From assembly GCA_019843655.1 (NCBI GenBank), contig JACDQD010000010.1, forward strand, positions 7,671,637 through 7,735,636: DNA of 64,000 bases, given 5' to 3'. Below the pieces are notes generated by a model. It made no database searches. It saw only the letters and a list, made by a program, of their open reading frames with translations, and was not told the origin of the DNA. Positions 35,357 through 47,900 of this stretch are shown here, one piece after another (the stretch's first letter is position 1; the number at the start of each line of letters is the position of its first letter). The translations under genes were made by a program, and so were the position numbers. The DNA is from Lethocerus indicus (taxonomy: Eukaryota > Arthropoda > Insecta > Hemiptera > Belostomatidae).

Positions 35357-36253
35357 GTAAGTGGAATTATATTTGAAAAACCGTGCGTTCCCACTCATCC
35401 ATCCCGAAACGGTCCTGTTTTTCACCGACTGGGTTTTCTGTTTCGAACTTCTCTAGAACCGACGGAAGGTCCGCGGACTTCTCCAGTTCGCGAAAACCTG
35501 ACGTCAACTTACTAAAGAACGAAGCGTAATAGGGTTTCTCATCGCGTCCGAATTTAATCCGCCCGAACGGTCTCGTTATTGATTATGAATTTTTCATCCG
35601 CGTAATTTCGCATGTAAATGCCCCAAAGCTCGTTCAGGCCAGTTCGCTCCTCGAATCCAAATTCCGATATAACATGAACATCGATAAACACTCGACGCGT
35701 TTAAAAAAGTTCGTTAACCTCCCCGGTTCTATTGTCCGTTGTCCCTGCCCCGGCCTGAATTGATTTTTCGCCCGCGGAATTAAATTTCGCTTCGACCTCG
35801 ATTTGTATTCATGTTTAAGAGCCCGGTAACGTGTCGGAGAGTTAAAGCACATGTTTAACAGTTGCATGTTCTCGGTAGTACACTTTTATATCTTCTGTGC
35901 AAATTCCTTGCGTCTGGTTTTTACCCGCAATTTAAACAGTAAGTTAAGTATAACTCATCGTTTGTCTTATTTATCCATTAATTGTACTAATGATACTGTA
36001 CTTTTTTAAACCTGTATTTTATAGTCGGGTTTGGTGTTCTTGTTTTGTTTTTACTTTCATTAATAGCCACATGTCATTTTCTTTCGAATTTAACATCCCA
36101 GCTTGGAGCTTTTCCTTTCTTGTTTTCTGTCATGCCTGTCCAGTGAGAGGTGATTGATCATCATTTAGACCATTTTCTTGTAGCCACTCAACATTTCTTA
36201 TCCACTGTTTGTCCCATCGAAAACCTGTCAACTCAATTTCTTCGTATCATTTA

Positions 36254-36660
36254 CAAAAAACAAAAAAAGTATATATAAAGGATATTGTTATAATGATATA
36301 ACCACATTCGGCTTGAGGTTCGAGTGATTGTAATACCTTCAGTGTTGAGTTTCTGGTTTTTGCCTGAAGCATTCCTTGTGGAGTCATCCTCCAAACTAGC
36401 AAGTGTCACTTTCCAGCTTTGACACATTCTCTGGATTCGGTGTCTTTTGATTTCAGGAAATGTGCTCACCGAATAGACTGGTAATCTTTGTTGTGTCTAC
36501 TTCTAACTGTATCGCTTGCAAGATTCCTCCTCTTCCACCTCATAGGCTCTTTTCTTTAATCTGAGGATTTGATACCGTTTTATTTCTGGATCTTCTTGTT
36601 TGTATAAGACTGAATCATCAGTTATAGCCCAAGAACTTATCAGGAAAACAAATATTATTC
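36254..36660 (-). pseudogene. Coding-like, broken minus-strand sequence of unknown identity
   Basis: Read on the minus strand from about 36660, one frame gives SSWAITDDSVLYKQEDPEIK and then RYQILRLKKRAYEVEEEE. After two close stops near 36.50 kb the same frame resumes with STFPEIKRHRIQRMCQSWKV and then TLASLEDDSTRN down to about 36.32 kb. Another frame just upstream reads SQWIANRILNNICFPDKFLG. The charged, non-repetitive composition looks coding, but I cannot name the family. It may be a decayed transposable-element ORF, a pseudogene, or true exons separated by short introns. It shares strand with the frame at 38.2-38.58 kb. Confidence 0.35.
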
Positions 36661-36978
36661 AAGATTCTGTTGGCAATCCATTGGGATTTATTTTATCTTG
36701 GCGACTCTAAGGTGATTATTCGGGCTGTCTTATATGAGATGTGGCCTGCTACATTTTCAGTAGAAAATTTAAACATTTCAATATGTATCAATATTTTTTT
36801 ATAAATACAACTTCAATATATTTAAATTTGGTATATAGTACTTTTCATTTAACAATTTTTGATTCTGCCAGATTCTATTTGAAATTTATATGATTTACTT
36901 TGAATTGTTATAAGTGTATGGAAATATTTTGACATTTCTGGTTGATTAATCTAAAGTATCTTTGAAAGATTTAATTGA

Positions 36979-38200
36979 TTGATTCGCTACAATTATTACT
37001 GTCAATTAAATTCAAGCTTTTATCATTTGTTTTATAGTCTTAACTGTTCTGTTACTCAGTTCTCATACAACAGCAACTGCTTTCAAAGTTCCTCTTCTTC
37101 TTTTGGACTACATTATTCTGCAGTTCTCTTTTATTCTCCTTTCCCCAGTCTCAATATTATCCTTTCTCATTTTAGACTGTTTCGTCTCTAGACTCACATT
37201 TCTTTTCCAATTTTATCTCATTATATTTTTCTTCCTTAATGCACCTTCCTTGTGCCATATTTACTTATTCTGTCTCCATCCCTCAGGTATGGATTTTTTC
37301 AAATACCATTCCTCAATTTCTTCTCATTCTCTCTTCTGTGCAATTTGCAGTGCTTTTACTATCCATGATTTCCCTTTTGACCAGCTGAATTTTCACTGGT
37401 TGCATTATTCCTACCCCATATTCACTCTCAATATATTATCTCTTAAGATTTGGCCTTTCAAATTCGTCCTCATAAATATTTCTTATTTTACCTATATTCT
37501 CCTCATTATTCTTCATAATTTTCAACTTCCTTAAGGCTACCAGATTAATTTTAAATACAAATACCTTGATAGTTTTTCCAGTTGTACTTTGCACTGATTT
37601 ATTTCTGTGTTATTCTAGTTTGTTTTATGACAGAATATGTTATCTAATTCCTGAATCACATTTTTACAGTCAGCATCTGTTTTCTCTGTCTATGTTTCTC
37701 TCACGCACTTATTTGTTTCAATTCTTCTTAAATTCTTTACATTAGTCTTATCATTTTTCTCTTGTATTCATTCTGTGTTGAGCCAGTTTGTTTCCTCATA
37801 TACATTTAATATCTGATATTTTTTCTCTTCTTATTGTACTGTTCTTCTGGACTTTTATCACAAATTATAATCATCCCTTTGTCCCTGTACCATTTTCTAC
37901 TCCTCCCGAATCCATTCTTCACCCTGTGCTTCACCCATTCATTCAACCACTTTTGAATTTTACCAAGGACCGCAATTTGTTACTTCCTTGGACAGGTTTT
38001 TCCCAGTACCCCTATTCAAAAATAATGGCAGGCCTGGAAACAGAGGTATTGGTGGTGAACTTTTCCAAATGGTTAGACCACACCTGGGGGTGGACAGAGA
38101 TCTCAGGTTGGATTACCAATGTGGTGAACTAATTTTTATTTCATATTTCCGAATACTCATTTTTTATTTTCAAGCTTGGTGAGAATCATTGAGCTCCTTG
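36979..38200. other. Pyrimidine-rich plus strand (purine-rich minus strand), CpG-poor
   Basis: Over more than 1 kb the plus strand is strongly biased to C and T, so plus-strand frames such as 37103-37534 translate to hydrophobic strings that are not believable. The minus strand is A/G-rich, as in Lys/Glu-rich coding DNA, but is broken by many stops. It is bracketed by coding-like minus-strand sequence on both sides, so it may be the middle of the same old unit. Confidence 0.4.
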
Positions 38201-38584
38201 CTAATCGAAATGCCTTGTCAGTTTCCTGGGGCCTATTAACCTATTGTTATGTTCTCTTTTGTCTGGAATTATGATCTTTTCTCTGTGATTCTTTTCTAAT
38301 AGTATTCCTTCTAGCAGTTCCCCTGTCAGCTCTTGAATTTCATCAGGACCAAATATTTGGCTAATATCCGACACCATTTTGTTCTTGTTAGAGGCTATCG
38401 CTAATTTTGGATGAGCATACTTTCCGCTTGTTTTATAATCATCATTCTCCAGGCCCTGGCCGTTTCCCTCTTTTCTCTTTCGTCCGTTTCCATCCCGCTT
38501 TCCGTTTCTCTCCCTCTTCTGAGTTGGAAAATCAATAAAGAGGCGTATAAAACGGCGGGCCCCTCCCCTCCCTTCGGCTCCCAC
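38201..38584 (-). CDS. Hypothetical minus-strand ORF, charged protein (possible first coding exon)
   Basis: I do not recognise this frame. Its second half looks like a globular protein: MVSDISQIFGPDEIQEL, LTGELLEGILLEKNHREKI, PDKREHNNRLIGPRKL, with a stop at 38201. The first half is Arg/Lys/Gly-rich and comes from a purine-rich, CpG-rich stretch (38.4-38.83 kb); the ORF start at 38584 is GTG, so the true start may be the ATG of MVSDISQ or further upstream. The CpG-rich end and CpG-poor region to its left fit a minus-strand gene with its promoter near 38.8 kb. An overlapping frame (38401-38787) shares part of the DNA. Confidence 0.3.
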   Translation of the reverse strand: MGAEGRGGARRFIRLFIDFPTQKRERNGKRDGNGRKRKEGNGQGLENDDYKTSGKYAHPKLAIASNKNKMVSDISQIFGPDEIQELTGELLEGILLEKNHREKIIIPDKREHNNRLIGPRKLTRHFD

Positions 38585-38849
38585 CTTTGCTCGTTCCGTT
38601 CTTCGTCTCTTTCGCGCTCTGATTCCGTCCCGTCGTCCCCTCTCTGTCTCTCGCTCTTCCCCCCTGCTTTTGCCCTGCTCTTCGTCCTTCCCCGCCTGTT
38701 CCGTCTCGCCGGAAGGTTAGGTTCACTGGCCCCGATGTCATCGCCATCCCCCTTCCCCTCCCCCTCCAAACGCGTTCTCCTCGCCACCGATGAGACCAGT
38801 CTCTGGGTCCCGCCCAGCGATCGGTGACAGAACGGTGGCCGATCAGAAC

Positions 38850-39430
38850 TTATTTAAAATACCCTACGTAACGGTAGACATAAATGATAATAGTAGATAA
38901 ATAATTGAGTTCCTACTACTAGTTCTTAGAAATTAATCTATTGTCTTGAAATTCAAAATTCTTAGTTATTTGACTCACAGTCCGTGCAAATTTGCAACGA
39001 TCTTGTATTTACCTCTGGAGATCAAATAGTGGGTCAGCCCTGAGCGCATTGCTACTCTTACCTATGACGAAACAGTACATGCAGCTGCGACAGTGTGTAA
39101 TGCGACTTTGTCTTGGATTAGAATGATGAGTCGTCTACCCGATTCTTAATTTACGATAACAATTTTTAATATTTGTATTTTACATCGTACAATATTTACC
39201 ACTGACGACGGCGAGAAGCTGGAAGCGTTCACAAACAAACTGGGATGGGCAGGGACCAAACCGTTTTCTTGACTCTTGCATGTCATCCCTCCGATAACTT
39301 CAGCTAATGTAGAGAGAGAACGAAACAAACGTGTTGAGGCAAAAATTCTAATCTGTTTAATTAATTACCGGAGGGATAGAGTGCTTTGCTCGGAAATGGG
39401 GAAAAATGTCCTAAACTAAGATTCGCGGGT
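38850..39430. other. No gene recognised
   Basis: CpG-containing, AT-rich sequence. I see no repeat pair or coding signal. Confidence 0.4.
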
Positions 39431-39532
39431 GAAAACCAACGTCGAGAATGTGCCCACGATGAAGAGATGAATTAAAGTTTAAAGAACCATTCGCCAGACA
39501 AAATTTTCACACATGCCAACCAGAAGAGAGAA
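39431..39532. repeat. Dispersed repeat copy (pairs with 11245-11365)
   Basis: Holds CCCACGATGAAGAG, TTCGCCAGACA, AAAATTTTCAC and CATGCCAACCAGAA in the order seen at 11245-11365. It is the shorter of the two copies. Its environment on either side is not shared. Confidence 0.65.
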
Positions 39533-41754
39533 TTAACTAAAAAAAGCTGCCCCCTTTGACCGTGAAGGCGCAGAGTGCAGGAAATTTCCAAAGGCCGAGG
39601 CAAGACATAAATACAGGAGCGAAAATGGTGAGGGGACGAGGGATTATTAAGGCTCAAGGATATATTGGTAACATCACACTCCCCCTCGATGAATGGCGAG
39701 GGGTCCCCCATAGGTCCTCATTGGGAACCTAACGCAGTTATTACCTTATATAAGCCGAAACGGGCGAAGCTAAAATCGATGCGTTGTTCCCCTTAAGGTT
39801 TTGCAGACGGAAACGAGCTTTCAGATTGATAGATCAAATTCTATGATTTAATGTATTAATTACATTTTGTTCGACAACAAACCAGTTGACAGTCGTAAAA
39901 TAAAAGAAGCGAAAATATTCTACTAAAATTTTGCTTGTTTTTTTCGTTTCCATTAGGAAGGTTTCGGCTTCTCGAAATCACCAGTAATATAGCTGTAGTA
40001 TAGTTCTAGAGTAGCGTAATAGTAGTTACTTTAGCTTGGGGCCGAATGAAAAGAATTAGGATTAAATTGGAGAGCCTTTCACGTTGCTTTTTAATTTAAA
40101 ATATAAAAATAGAAACTTGTGTAACTCAGGGCCAGAGCGATATGCAGTTGGAAAAACAGTATGACGTAGATGTTAGATCTGACAAATTAATGCCGGGGGA
40201 GTGTATTACAATTAAACAGAAACCCGATGAAAATGGCGATATTATACAGGGTATTGTATACGTAAAAAAATATAATAAAATGCGGACTTCAACCGTCTTA
40301 TTTTTCAAAATACGTTTAATTCGTCACAATTATGTTTATCTTAGGCCCTGGAATGAGTCAGTACCAGAAATGGTCTCCATTACTTCATCAACCCGATGAT
40401 AAAAATTGTATAGATACTCTGTTTCGTTTTATTGTCAGAGTCTGGCTCAGTTGTTGTTTGCACTAAGACTTTGAAATGCTGTTTGCGCTGTTCCCGACCG
40501 ATATCTAAATCTCCGGAGCGGTGAGTCCCCGAGCTCATTGTTCTGTCACTTCGAGTAGTGTAAAATTTACTTGCGTTCTGTTCGTCTCCCGAGTTTTCGT
40601 GAGTACTAAGTTTTCATTATTACAGTAAGTTACAATTCGAAGAGCGTTGAAATGTTAACATTAATAGCTTGTAAAGGGAATAGTCTATTTTGTGTTCTAT
40701 GCACAAACTGTAATAAAAATGTCATCCATTTATAGATTATTCACTTATTTACATACAATTACATTTTCAGAATTTCTGTACAATTTTCGCATAATGTAGC
40801 ATTATTCTGTTCGATTGGCTCTACCGATCCGGCTCATATTTAAGTTCCCGATCCTTGGGTTAGCGTAAAAATACTGGAAGGTCAATTATCATTTTGGTTA
40901 TTTTTATATTATACTTGGTGTATTTGAATTTGGGCGGGTGGGTTCCGGCCGTAGGTAGGCTAAGATGAATTTTAATGTTGAGTCTCGTTGTAACTTTTAA
41001 AGCAAAAACGGTATACATATCTTATCGCCCCAATGTATTTTGCAATAAAAATCCTGTTTATACCCGTTTAACTTGTTTATACTTGCTGGCGTGTCCAGGT
41101 TCAAACCTCAGAGTTGGAACCGTAGTTTCAGATAAACGGGAATGTGGTTATTTGAACATGAGAACTCAAATAAGTGATAATAAGTGTTGCTATAGTGTCC
41201 AGCGTTTGAAGTCATTCGCTCCCCGGTCTTGAATGGAACTCATTGTTCTGTCGAGTTACAGCTTTAGTTGGGACCTTGAAGACAGCTGGTCGCTTACGGC
41301 ACACGTGACCCATTGAAAATGGCAGGCGGTATTTCCCGCGATTCGTTCCGGGGGCCCACCGAGTAGTTTTACGCTCGTCATGCCCGGCCTTTGGGCCGAC
41401 CTTCAATGCCCACTTAGCCACTTAAGTTATCTTTCAAAAATATATCACAGTGCTCAAATTCGGCATCACTAAACACACTTGTTGTCTTCAGGTAGCAAAA
41501 TTCCAATTTGCAAAATTGGCGACATGTTGGAATCGTAATCGTGTAAAAATGCAGATAATTTTAATCTTATTGAACATGAGGGTCGATTTTTTTTGTAACA
41601 GTAACGAGAACAAACGCCGTAAGATATTGTTTTGGAAAGAATATTTATGTTAAGTCGCGAATACAATTTTTGAATCATGTACGATTTGATAACAGGAATG
41701 TACTTTTGATGGAGGATCCACCCATCGATGACACTCCTACACCCGCCCCTACTG
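39533..41754. other. No gene supported
   Basis: The most coding-like piece is at 40130-40250 (+), discussed as a finding. The rest has only short frames without domains. Confidence 0.4.
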
Positions 41755-41930
41755 GGTACTGAGGAAACATTGATCCCCACAACTCGATCCGTACTTGTTT
41801 TCAAAATACAACAGTAGTTTGTTCGTAAATAATAGTTGTATGTTGTTGAGGAGTCTGAGTAGCAATTTGGAAAGTCGTTTTGTTTCTGTACCTTTGAGTC
41901 TTGTGTGTGGATTCCATGTGTGTCTTCTGT
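41755..41930 (-). mobile_element. Jockey-clade non-LTR retrotransposon relic (RT C-terminal region)
   Basis: On the minus strand the translation reads WNPHTRLKG, LLRLLNN and NKLLLYF, then after a frame change IELWGSM near 41775-41792. This is the order of the HTRLK, NKLLLYK and YGIELWG motifs in the region after the jockey RT core. It lacks the PIWTYG connection, which is deleted, and is frameshifted, so it is dead. It is diverged from the 5.5-kb copy, suggesting a different family or age. Confidence 0.75.
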
Positions 41931-41934
41931 TCAA

Positions 41935-44900
41935 GTACCAGAATAACTTCTGGACATGAAATCTTCACTTCGGTTTATTTCCATTGCACGTTTATTGAGA
42001 ACGTAAATACATTTATCAGTTTCAAGGGTCAGGAATGTTGTGTTGGTTGTTGAGATTCAATGACGATTGAACTTATCTTTATTTTGAAAATGTTACGTTG
42101 TCTCTGCATAGGTAATGTTCTGAAGATTCGAAAGATGGACATAGAAAAGTTATGGTTTGTATAATTTATGCGAAACATTATTACTTGTAGGTGCGTTTTT
42201 ATCAATTTTCCGGTCGTATCCCTTAACAGATTGTGACTGGATAATTTTACGTTCATGGATGACTGGATGAATCTGGTGAATTCTGTCGTTGAATATACCG
42301 TTTTAGGATTTCCTTTTGCAGATTATTCATAGCACCGATTATTAGTTCAGTAAGTGAGAGGTGCATGTGCCCGGGTCACGCCTGCCGTTATTGGGGACGT
42401 CGGAACGTGCCTGAGGCCCTGAAACGTGCTCGCACGTCAAAAACTCTTCACGGTTCAAAATCTTTCTTGGAAAGACACTTGAGACCATTTGTCTCCTCTG
42501 GCCATATGGCGGTTCCGTTTTGAGCGTTAGTTGTGTTAGATATTTTCAAGTTGTCTCAGATATGGGGCATTCTGTGACAGTAATGTTAATGCAGGTTTGA
42601 GATGAGAAATATGTACATCAATTCAGAAACTAATCCTTAAAAATTTGACAATCATAATCAACCGACCAAATTTACTTTACGGATACTAAGATTTATTTTT
42701 TATAATACAAGAATATTGTAACATAGGGCAAGAAATTCCATCGTACTCCGCTTAAAAGGCTTTCAATCACATATCTTAATTACTATTCTACGGCATCATA
42801 CACCAAGATCACAGTTCCTAACCGTTGTGGAAGCTCCCTGAAGTTGTATTAATCATTTTTCTTACTTTTTGAGTTTCATTCATTATTCCTTTTTTACATG
42901 GCACTTTTTGTTGTCCACCCACTCTTACCATCAATACGTGCGTCCGTGTCCTAGAATTTTCTGAATGAGGTTACGATGTATCGGCACGTTCTTCACATCA
43001 CATTCTATCGATAAAAAAATTGGTTAATTATATAAAAAATGTAAAAGATAACAATTTTTGCTTTCTGGGGCGGCGATCAGGATTTGAAGCTCCATTTAAT
43101 GTGCAGACGAGGTCCTACATGATACGTCACGAGCGCTATCTGCTGATTCGTTGGCCCAGTTTTAATTTCACGACGTTTTTAGAACAGTCCTATTCCAGCT
43201 TTTATATGGTCGGACAATTTCCGATTTTGCAATTTCCAAGAAGGGTTGCAACTCACCACGTACAATCGTACCAGCCCTAAGTGGAACCGGCCTGCGGCCT
43301 TCGCCTTCTTTCCATCTGAGGAGCTCTTAACAGCGCTCCCGGATGAATATAAAATGAGCGGATCTCAATTCAGGGGCTCAATGGCGTGTACGTTCCAGTT
43401 CATTGAGGCTGTGCTGGCTGTGAGAGTTCGCGGTGAAAACAAAATTAGTTCAAGAATAAGTTGGGTTCGGAGACAGATAAAGCCCAGGTTTACATTGAGC
43501 TTAATGCATTTAGTAGTTGCTAAAATCCGCGAAAGAATATTTCATCGGTGATAGGTACATGCGTACTGTCAAAAACTGAGACCATACTGAAAATGCATGC
43601 CGCGAGGATTAGAAACACGGCCATTCTTGAGATAGAAGGTTTTGGCTTCTTTCCATCATCGTTGGCGTTCCTACAGTAACTTAGTGGTGCACTTAAGCAT
43701 GTTGGCTGCACGGGAGAACAAAATCTGGTCGCTATTTGTATTGGCAAGCTGTAGAGCCACACCGAACCACAGAACAGGGGAAATAATGACTGAAACTTCT
43801 CTCATCCACATGCTTTATGGTATCATTATCATTTGAATATATCCTTAGGATTATTAAAAGCATTTTTGATTTTATAATGCTGAATATGGGTAGTACACTG
43901 TCATTTTTAAATACAGTAGCTAATTATTAATTTTACTAAGTGATATGCTGCTGCCGACAGCAACTACTCTGTTCTGGCTAGAATAGGATCAAATTAATGT
44001 TTAATATATTTATTTAATATTCGTTTTTATTGTACTATGCGTTAGCGCGTTATAACTAAGCCGAAGGAACATAGAACCCAGAGCGAATTGGACATGAATA
44101 GGATTTTGTGTTTGGGAATGTCGGAATTTAAGTTCATGAAGTATTTGACTTATCGCGGCCCGATACCGACATCCCGTCAAGTAATTGTTTATTGCGCGTA
44201 CGTTTCCCGACTGTGTATAATTGGGCCGTTGATGCATTTACCCGGGAAGCAATTATATCCCATTGTTCGGGGGGCCCGTCTTAGCTTCGACAATGAAATC
44301 CGTCCCCGCCCCGCGACGGTTTCCAGATGACAACCGAAGCGTGCATCTTGAGCGTGCCTCCTAAACGCTTCCGGAAGCCGTCTCTCTCTCCGACTGTTCC
44401 AGCGTGAAACGACTCATACGAACTGTACCTAGGAAAACGCATTCACAGCATGCTGGAGGGCTCATATTCCTAACGTTACCCTCCCAATACATAAATTGAC
44501 TGGCTTTGAAATTAAAAACAGAAGTAACTAGTTTATTTCAAAAATTATTGAAATGAACGAAAATTAAAAATATATAGTATTATTAAGTTAATAAAGTATG
44601 ACCTGTATGTTCTGGATCGTTTTAATTAAGATAACTAAACTATTAAAGAAAACATAATTGACTATAATTATTCTTTAAACTTAATAGTGATTGATCTGGG
44701 AAAACTGACTGTTTTGGGAGGTAATTTATTTTACGCGGATTTGTGTACTAAAAATGTCTGTAATTTTATCAATTAATTAAATAGCACACCAAATTGATAA
44801 AATTGGTCATTGTGTTTACGTAGTTATTTTGATTAGTTTCAAATTGTGACGTCCAGTTGAACTTTTCTACCGTAGGGCGTTTTCAATTCCTGCAAGCGTC

Positions 44901-47900
44901 GAAATATCCTTTCCGTTTTTTAACATTCAATTACTGTGAACCTGGCTGGGTGTAATTGGACGTCCCGCAAAATGAAATTCCTGTGTATTTATTGATTCGG
45001 GGAAAAAAACAGGATGCGAAACGAGGAAAAGTGCGGTCTGGAGATAATTGAAACGCTGAGTCTTCATAAAACCAGCAAACGCCACGTGGGAAGTTCCTGC
45101 CACGAGAGACGGGTTCAATGACGGACAACGCGGGCACAGTTTTTCCGGCAATAAATCGAATTTAGAAGGTTCCCGATTTCGAATTGATTCACTGAAACTG
45201 CGTCTGGGTTAAATATAAAGCTCGTTTGGAGGAACGAATGTTTTCGATTCGAATACGAGTAGCTCGAGTATTTATTTTTAGCAGCGTTAATAGTGAACGC
45301 GGCGAAGTACTGGCGCTCGCCAGTTATTACGTACGCCCAAATTTATGGAAAATTTTATAAGATGTATAAGATTTATGATGCGCAATTAATAAACCTAAAA
45401 AAAAACATCATGATGTGATATGTGCCGGTTCACTGGACCGATCGTTTTTTCAAAAATGTTGTCTTTAAAGTAAAACCTCGACATTAGCAGGAGCCCCATC
45501 ATCGTACTCTGTGGATAGTGCAACAATACATCCCACGAATTATTTTACACTTCGAATGATATTGTCTGGAATTATTAAGGGTAAAATAAGTATCCATCCA
45601 TTATTACGACTAATAATAACAATAAAAGAAAATGGCACAGATTACTAGAAAACGGTAGTAGGATAGACCAAATCAACGAAAGAAGCTCCTGAAATTTTTG
45701 AGAGGATTTCCAGATTTAAATGTCAGAATGATGTGAATGATTCAATTTTCGTGTAGCAATTGATACGTAATAAATTCTCCGTCGATGTCATAATCAAGGC
45801 ATTGTTGAGAGATCAATGTGAACCGTCTATTGGCTAAGCGTTATCATTGATTTTAATCTTAAGCGGACCGTCAAACACATCGCGTAGGCTTTTCTGTGCA
45901 TTGTTTCGATGTTTAGTGTGTCAGCACCAATAATAAATATATCGGTAGAAAGCCATTTCTACTCCAAAGGAAAAAAAATAACTCCTCGAATAATTTCGTG
46001 CACCGACTAGATGATCAGTTGTACCGTTGTGAAATTTTTCAATCCCAAATATCGTAGTTATAACGATTCTGCGTGTATTGTTTCCAACTTAATTGCTGGA
46101 GAATGAGAGAGGGATGAAGGGGGAGACAGAAGACGAACATTTATTCTTTTATGCGAACTCTGACGAAATTATCTACCTTACCCTTCATGCGTAAAAGGTT
46201 CATCCCGAATTAAACCCTGGAGTATATTAATGGAGTTTTACCAATTTAAAGTTGGTAGTATCAATAGTTTCGGAGAGGATGTTATGACGATTGATAAGTA
46301 AATTAATAATAATAATCGAATAATAATACGAATGAACCAGATATCGATATATGACCTCGCCGTATAGTTTATCAGCGGTGGACCCCTACACAGCATTTCA
46401 ATTTTTTCAGGCTCATGTGACTTCAGAAAACATGATTTATTTGAAGCAAAGTTGAAGTTGTCAAGAAAAGAGTGCTCTTTGTTTCTTACAGCGGAGTAGA
46501 TTGTTGTAGAGACTGTGATGTGAAAATAAAACAGCGACCCCATTTGTTACAAATGCGCGTGTGTGTTTTTATCGCATATCTCTTGGTTTGATAAATCCTA
46601 AACGAGTAGGCTAATCATCCGGCCTTTTGCAATCTCGAATTATTCTTAGCTCCTCTCCTCTTTTCAGACTCTCAAATCGAAGTGCCATTAGTCTGAAGAC
46701 CGGGTAGAAATTGTTTCATTCTGAAAATGTTTTTTTTTCTCATTCCATTCCGTTCAAACACGCCCCGCTTAAAGTATACGTCCTTATAGACGTTTCATAT
46801 CGATTTTGGTTGGTTGCGCCTGACGGGAGTGGCTGCAAGAACACGCCTCGAGCACCACAGCTCCTTATCCTTAACACGCGATCGCATTTCCCTCGAGATC
46901 AATAATTTGGATTACGACGCTCAGACTAAACTGTACATATAAGCCGTTTATTTTATCCGAAATAATATTCAACACGGCATTCACCGGAGGTATCTAGTTT
47001 TTCGGCGCCCTTGTGTTCTCGGTTTCATTTAAATTTTATGAATTTATGTCGACTGCTTCCGCTTTGGAGGAAACTTTCGTTCCCTTTATAAGCTGCGTGT
47101 ACCAAATGCGTCGGAAAAACCTGCGGTCTTATCTCCTCCTGGAAAGTACTTTCCCATTCGTATAGCCCAGATTTAGACACTCGTTTTATGCTCCGATTAG
47201 GCTGAAATACCATCCTAGCAGTTGAACAATTTACAACATTCTGTAAAATTATAACAATGTATTTTTTTAATATTTACGTGTGACAGTATACTCCTGTACA
47301 TAGAAGCTGAACATAACGCATCTACATGGTTTTGTGGAAAGAACTACACACGTTTCCAGCCGTTCAGTCTCAGTAGAGCTTAAAAAGATGGTTATTATCT
47401 GTCTGCTTGGACCGTTGACGTAGTAATTCCCATGTCCAGTTTCGGCTTCTCGCCAGTAGCATTCCGTCAGTAGGTTTACCAATATCGGTTACTAGATTTT
47501 CAAACGTGCTCACATGTGCAGTTGGCTGCAATTTACAAACGAATTGGTACTGCTTATGCCAATAAGTCGAAATTGCACGGTCCATCAGCGAGCGGAGACT
47601 AGGTCCTCGAGGTTCGTTCAGAATAGCCCAGAAATTCACCACTGCCTTTCAGCAGTACAGTTCAAAATTAGCCTTTAAGACATGACCCACAAATTTCTTT
47701 ATCTCTTTTCCGAGAATTTCAATTACTGTTTGAAGTAAAAGCGCTTTGATACAAGACAATTGTTTAAACTGTTGTCATTCTTGTAAACACGACATACGAA
47801 ATATAAGCATTTTTTGAGTCGCTTTTCCTTTACCCCTGTTTTGTTTCTTTCAGCTTCCGTTATTTTTAAATCACTCACAACGTCCAATCATCAAAATTAT

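Noticed and set aside
34928..35515. 195-codon plus-strand frame as a full gene
   Set aside because: It reads through a strong splice donor at 35357, shares the DNA with two other long frames, and has no recognisable domain. It is kept only as a possible first exon.
37103..37534. 143-codon hydrophobic plus-strand frame resembling a membrane protein
   Set aside because: The hydrophobic composition results from the C/T-rich strand; no helix pattern or motif supports a real protein.
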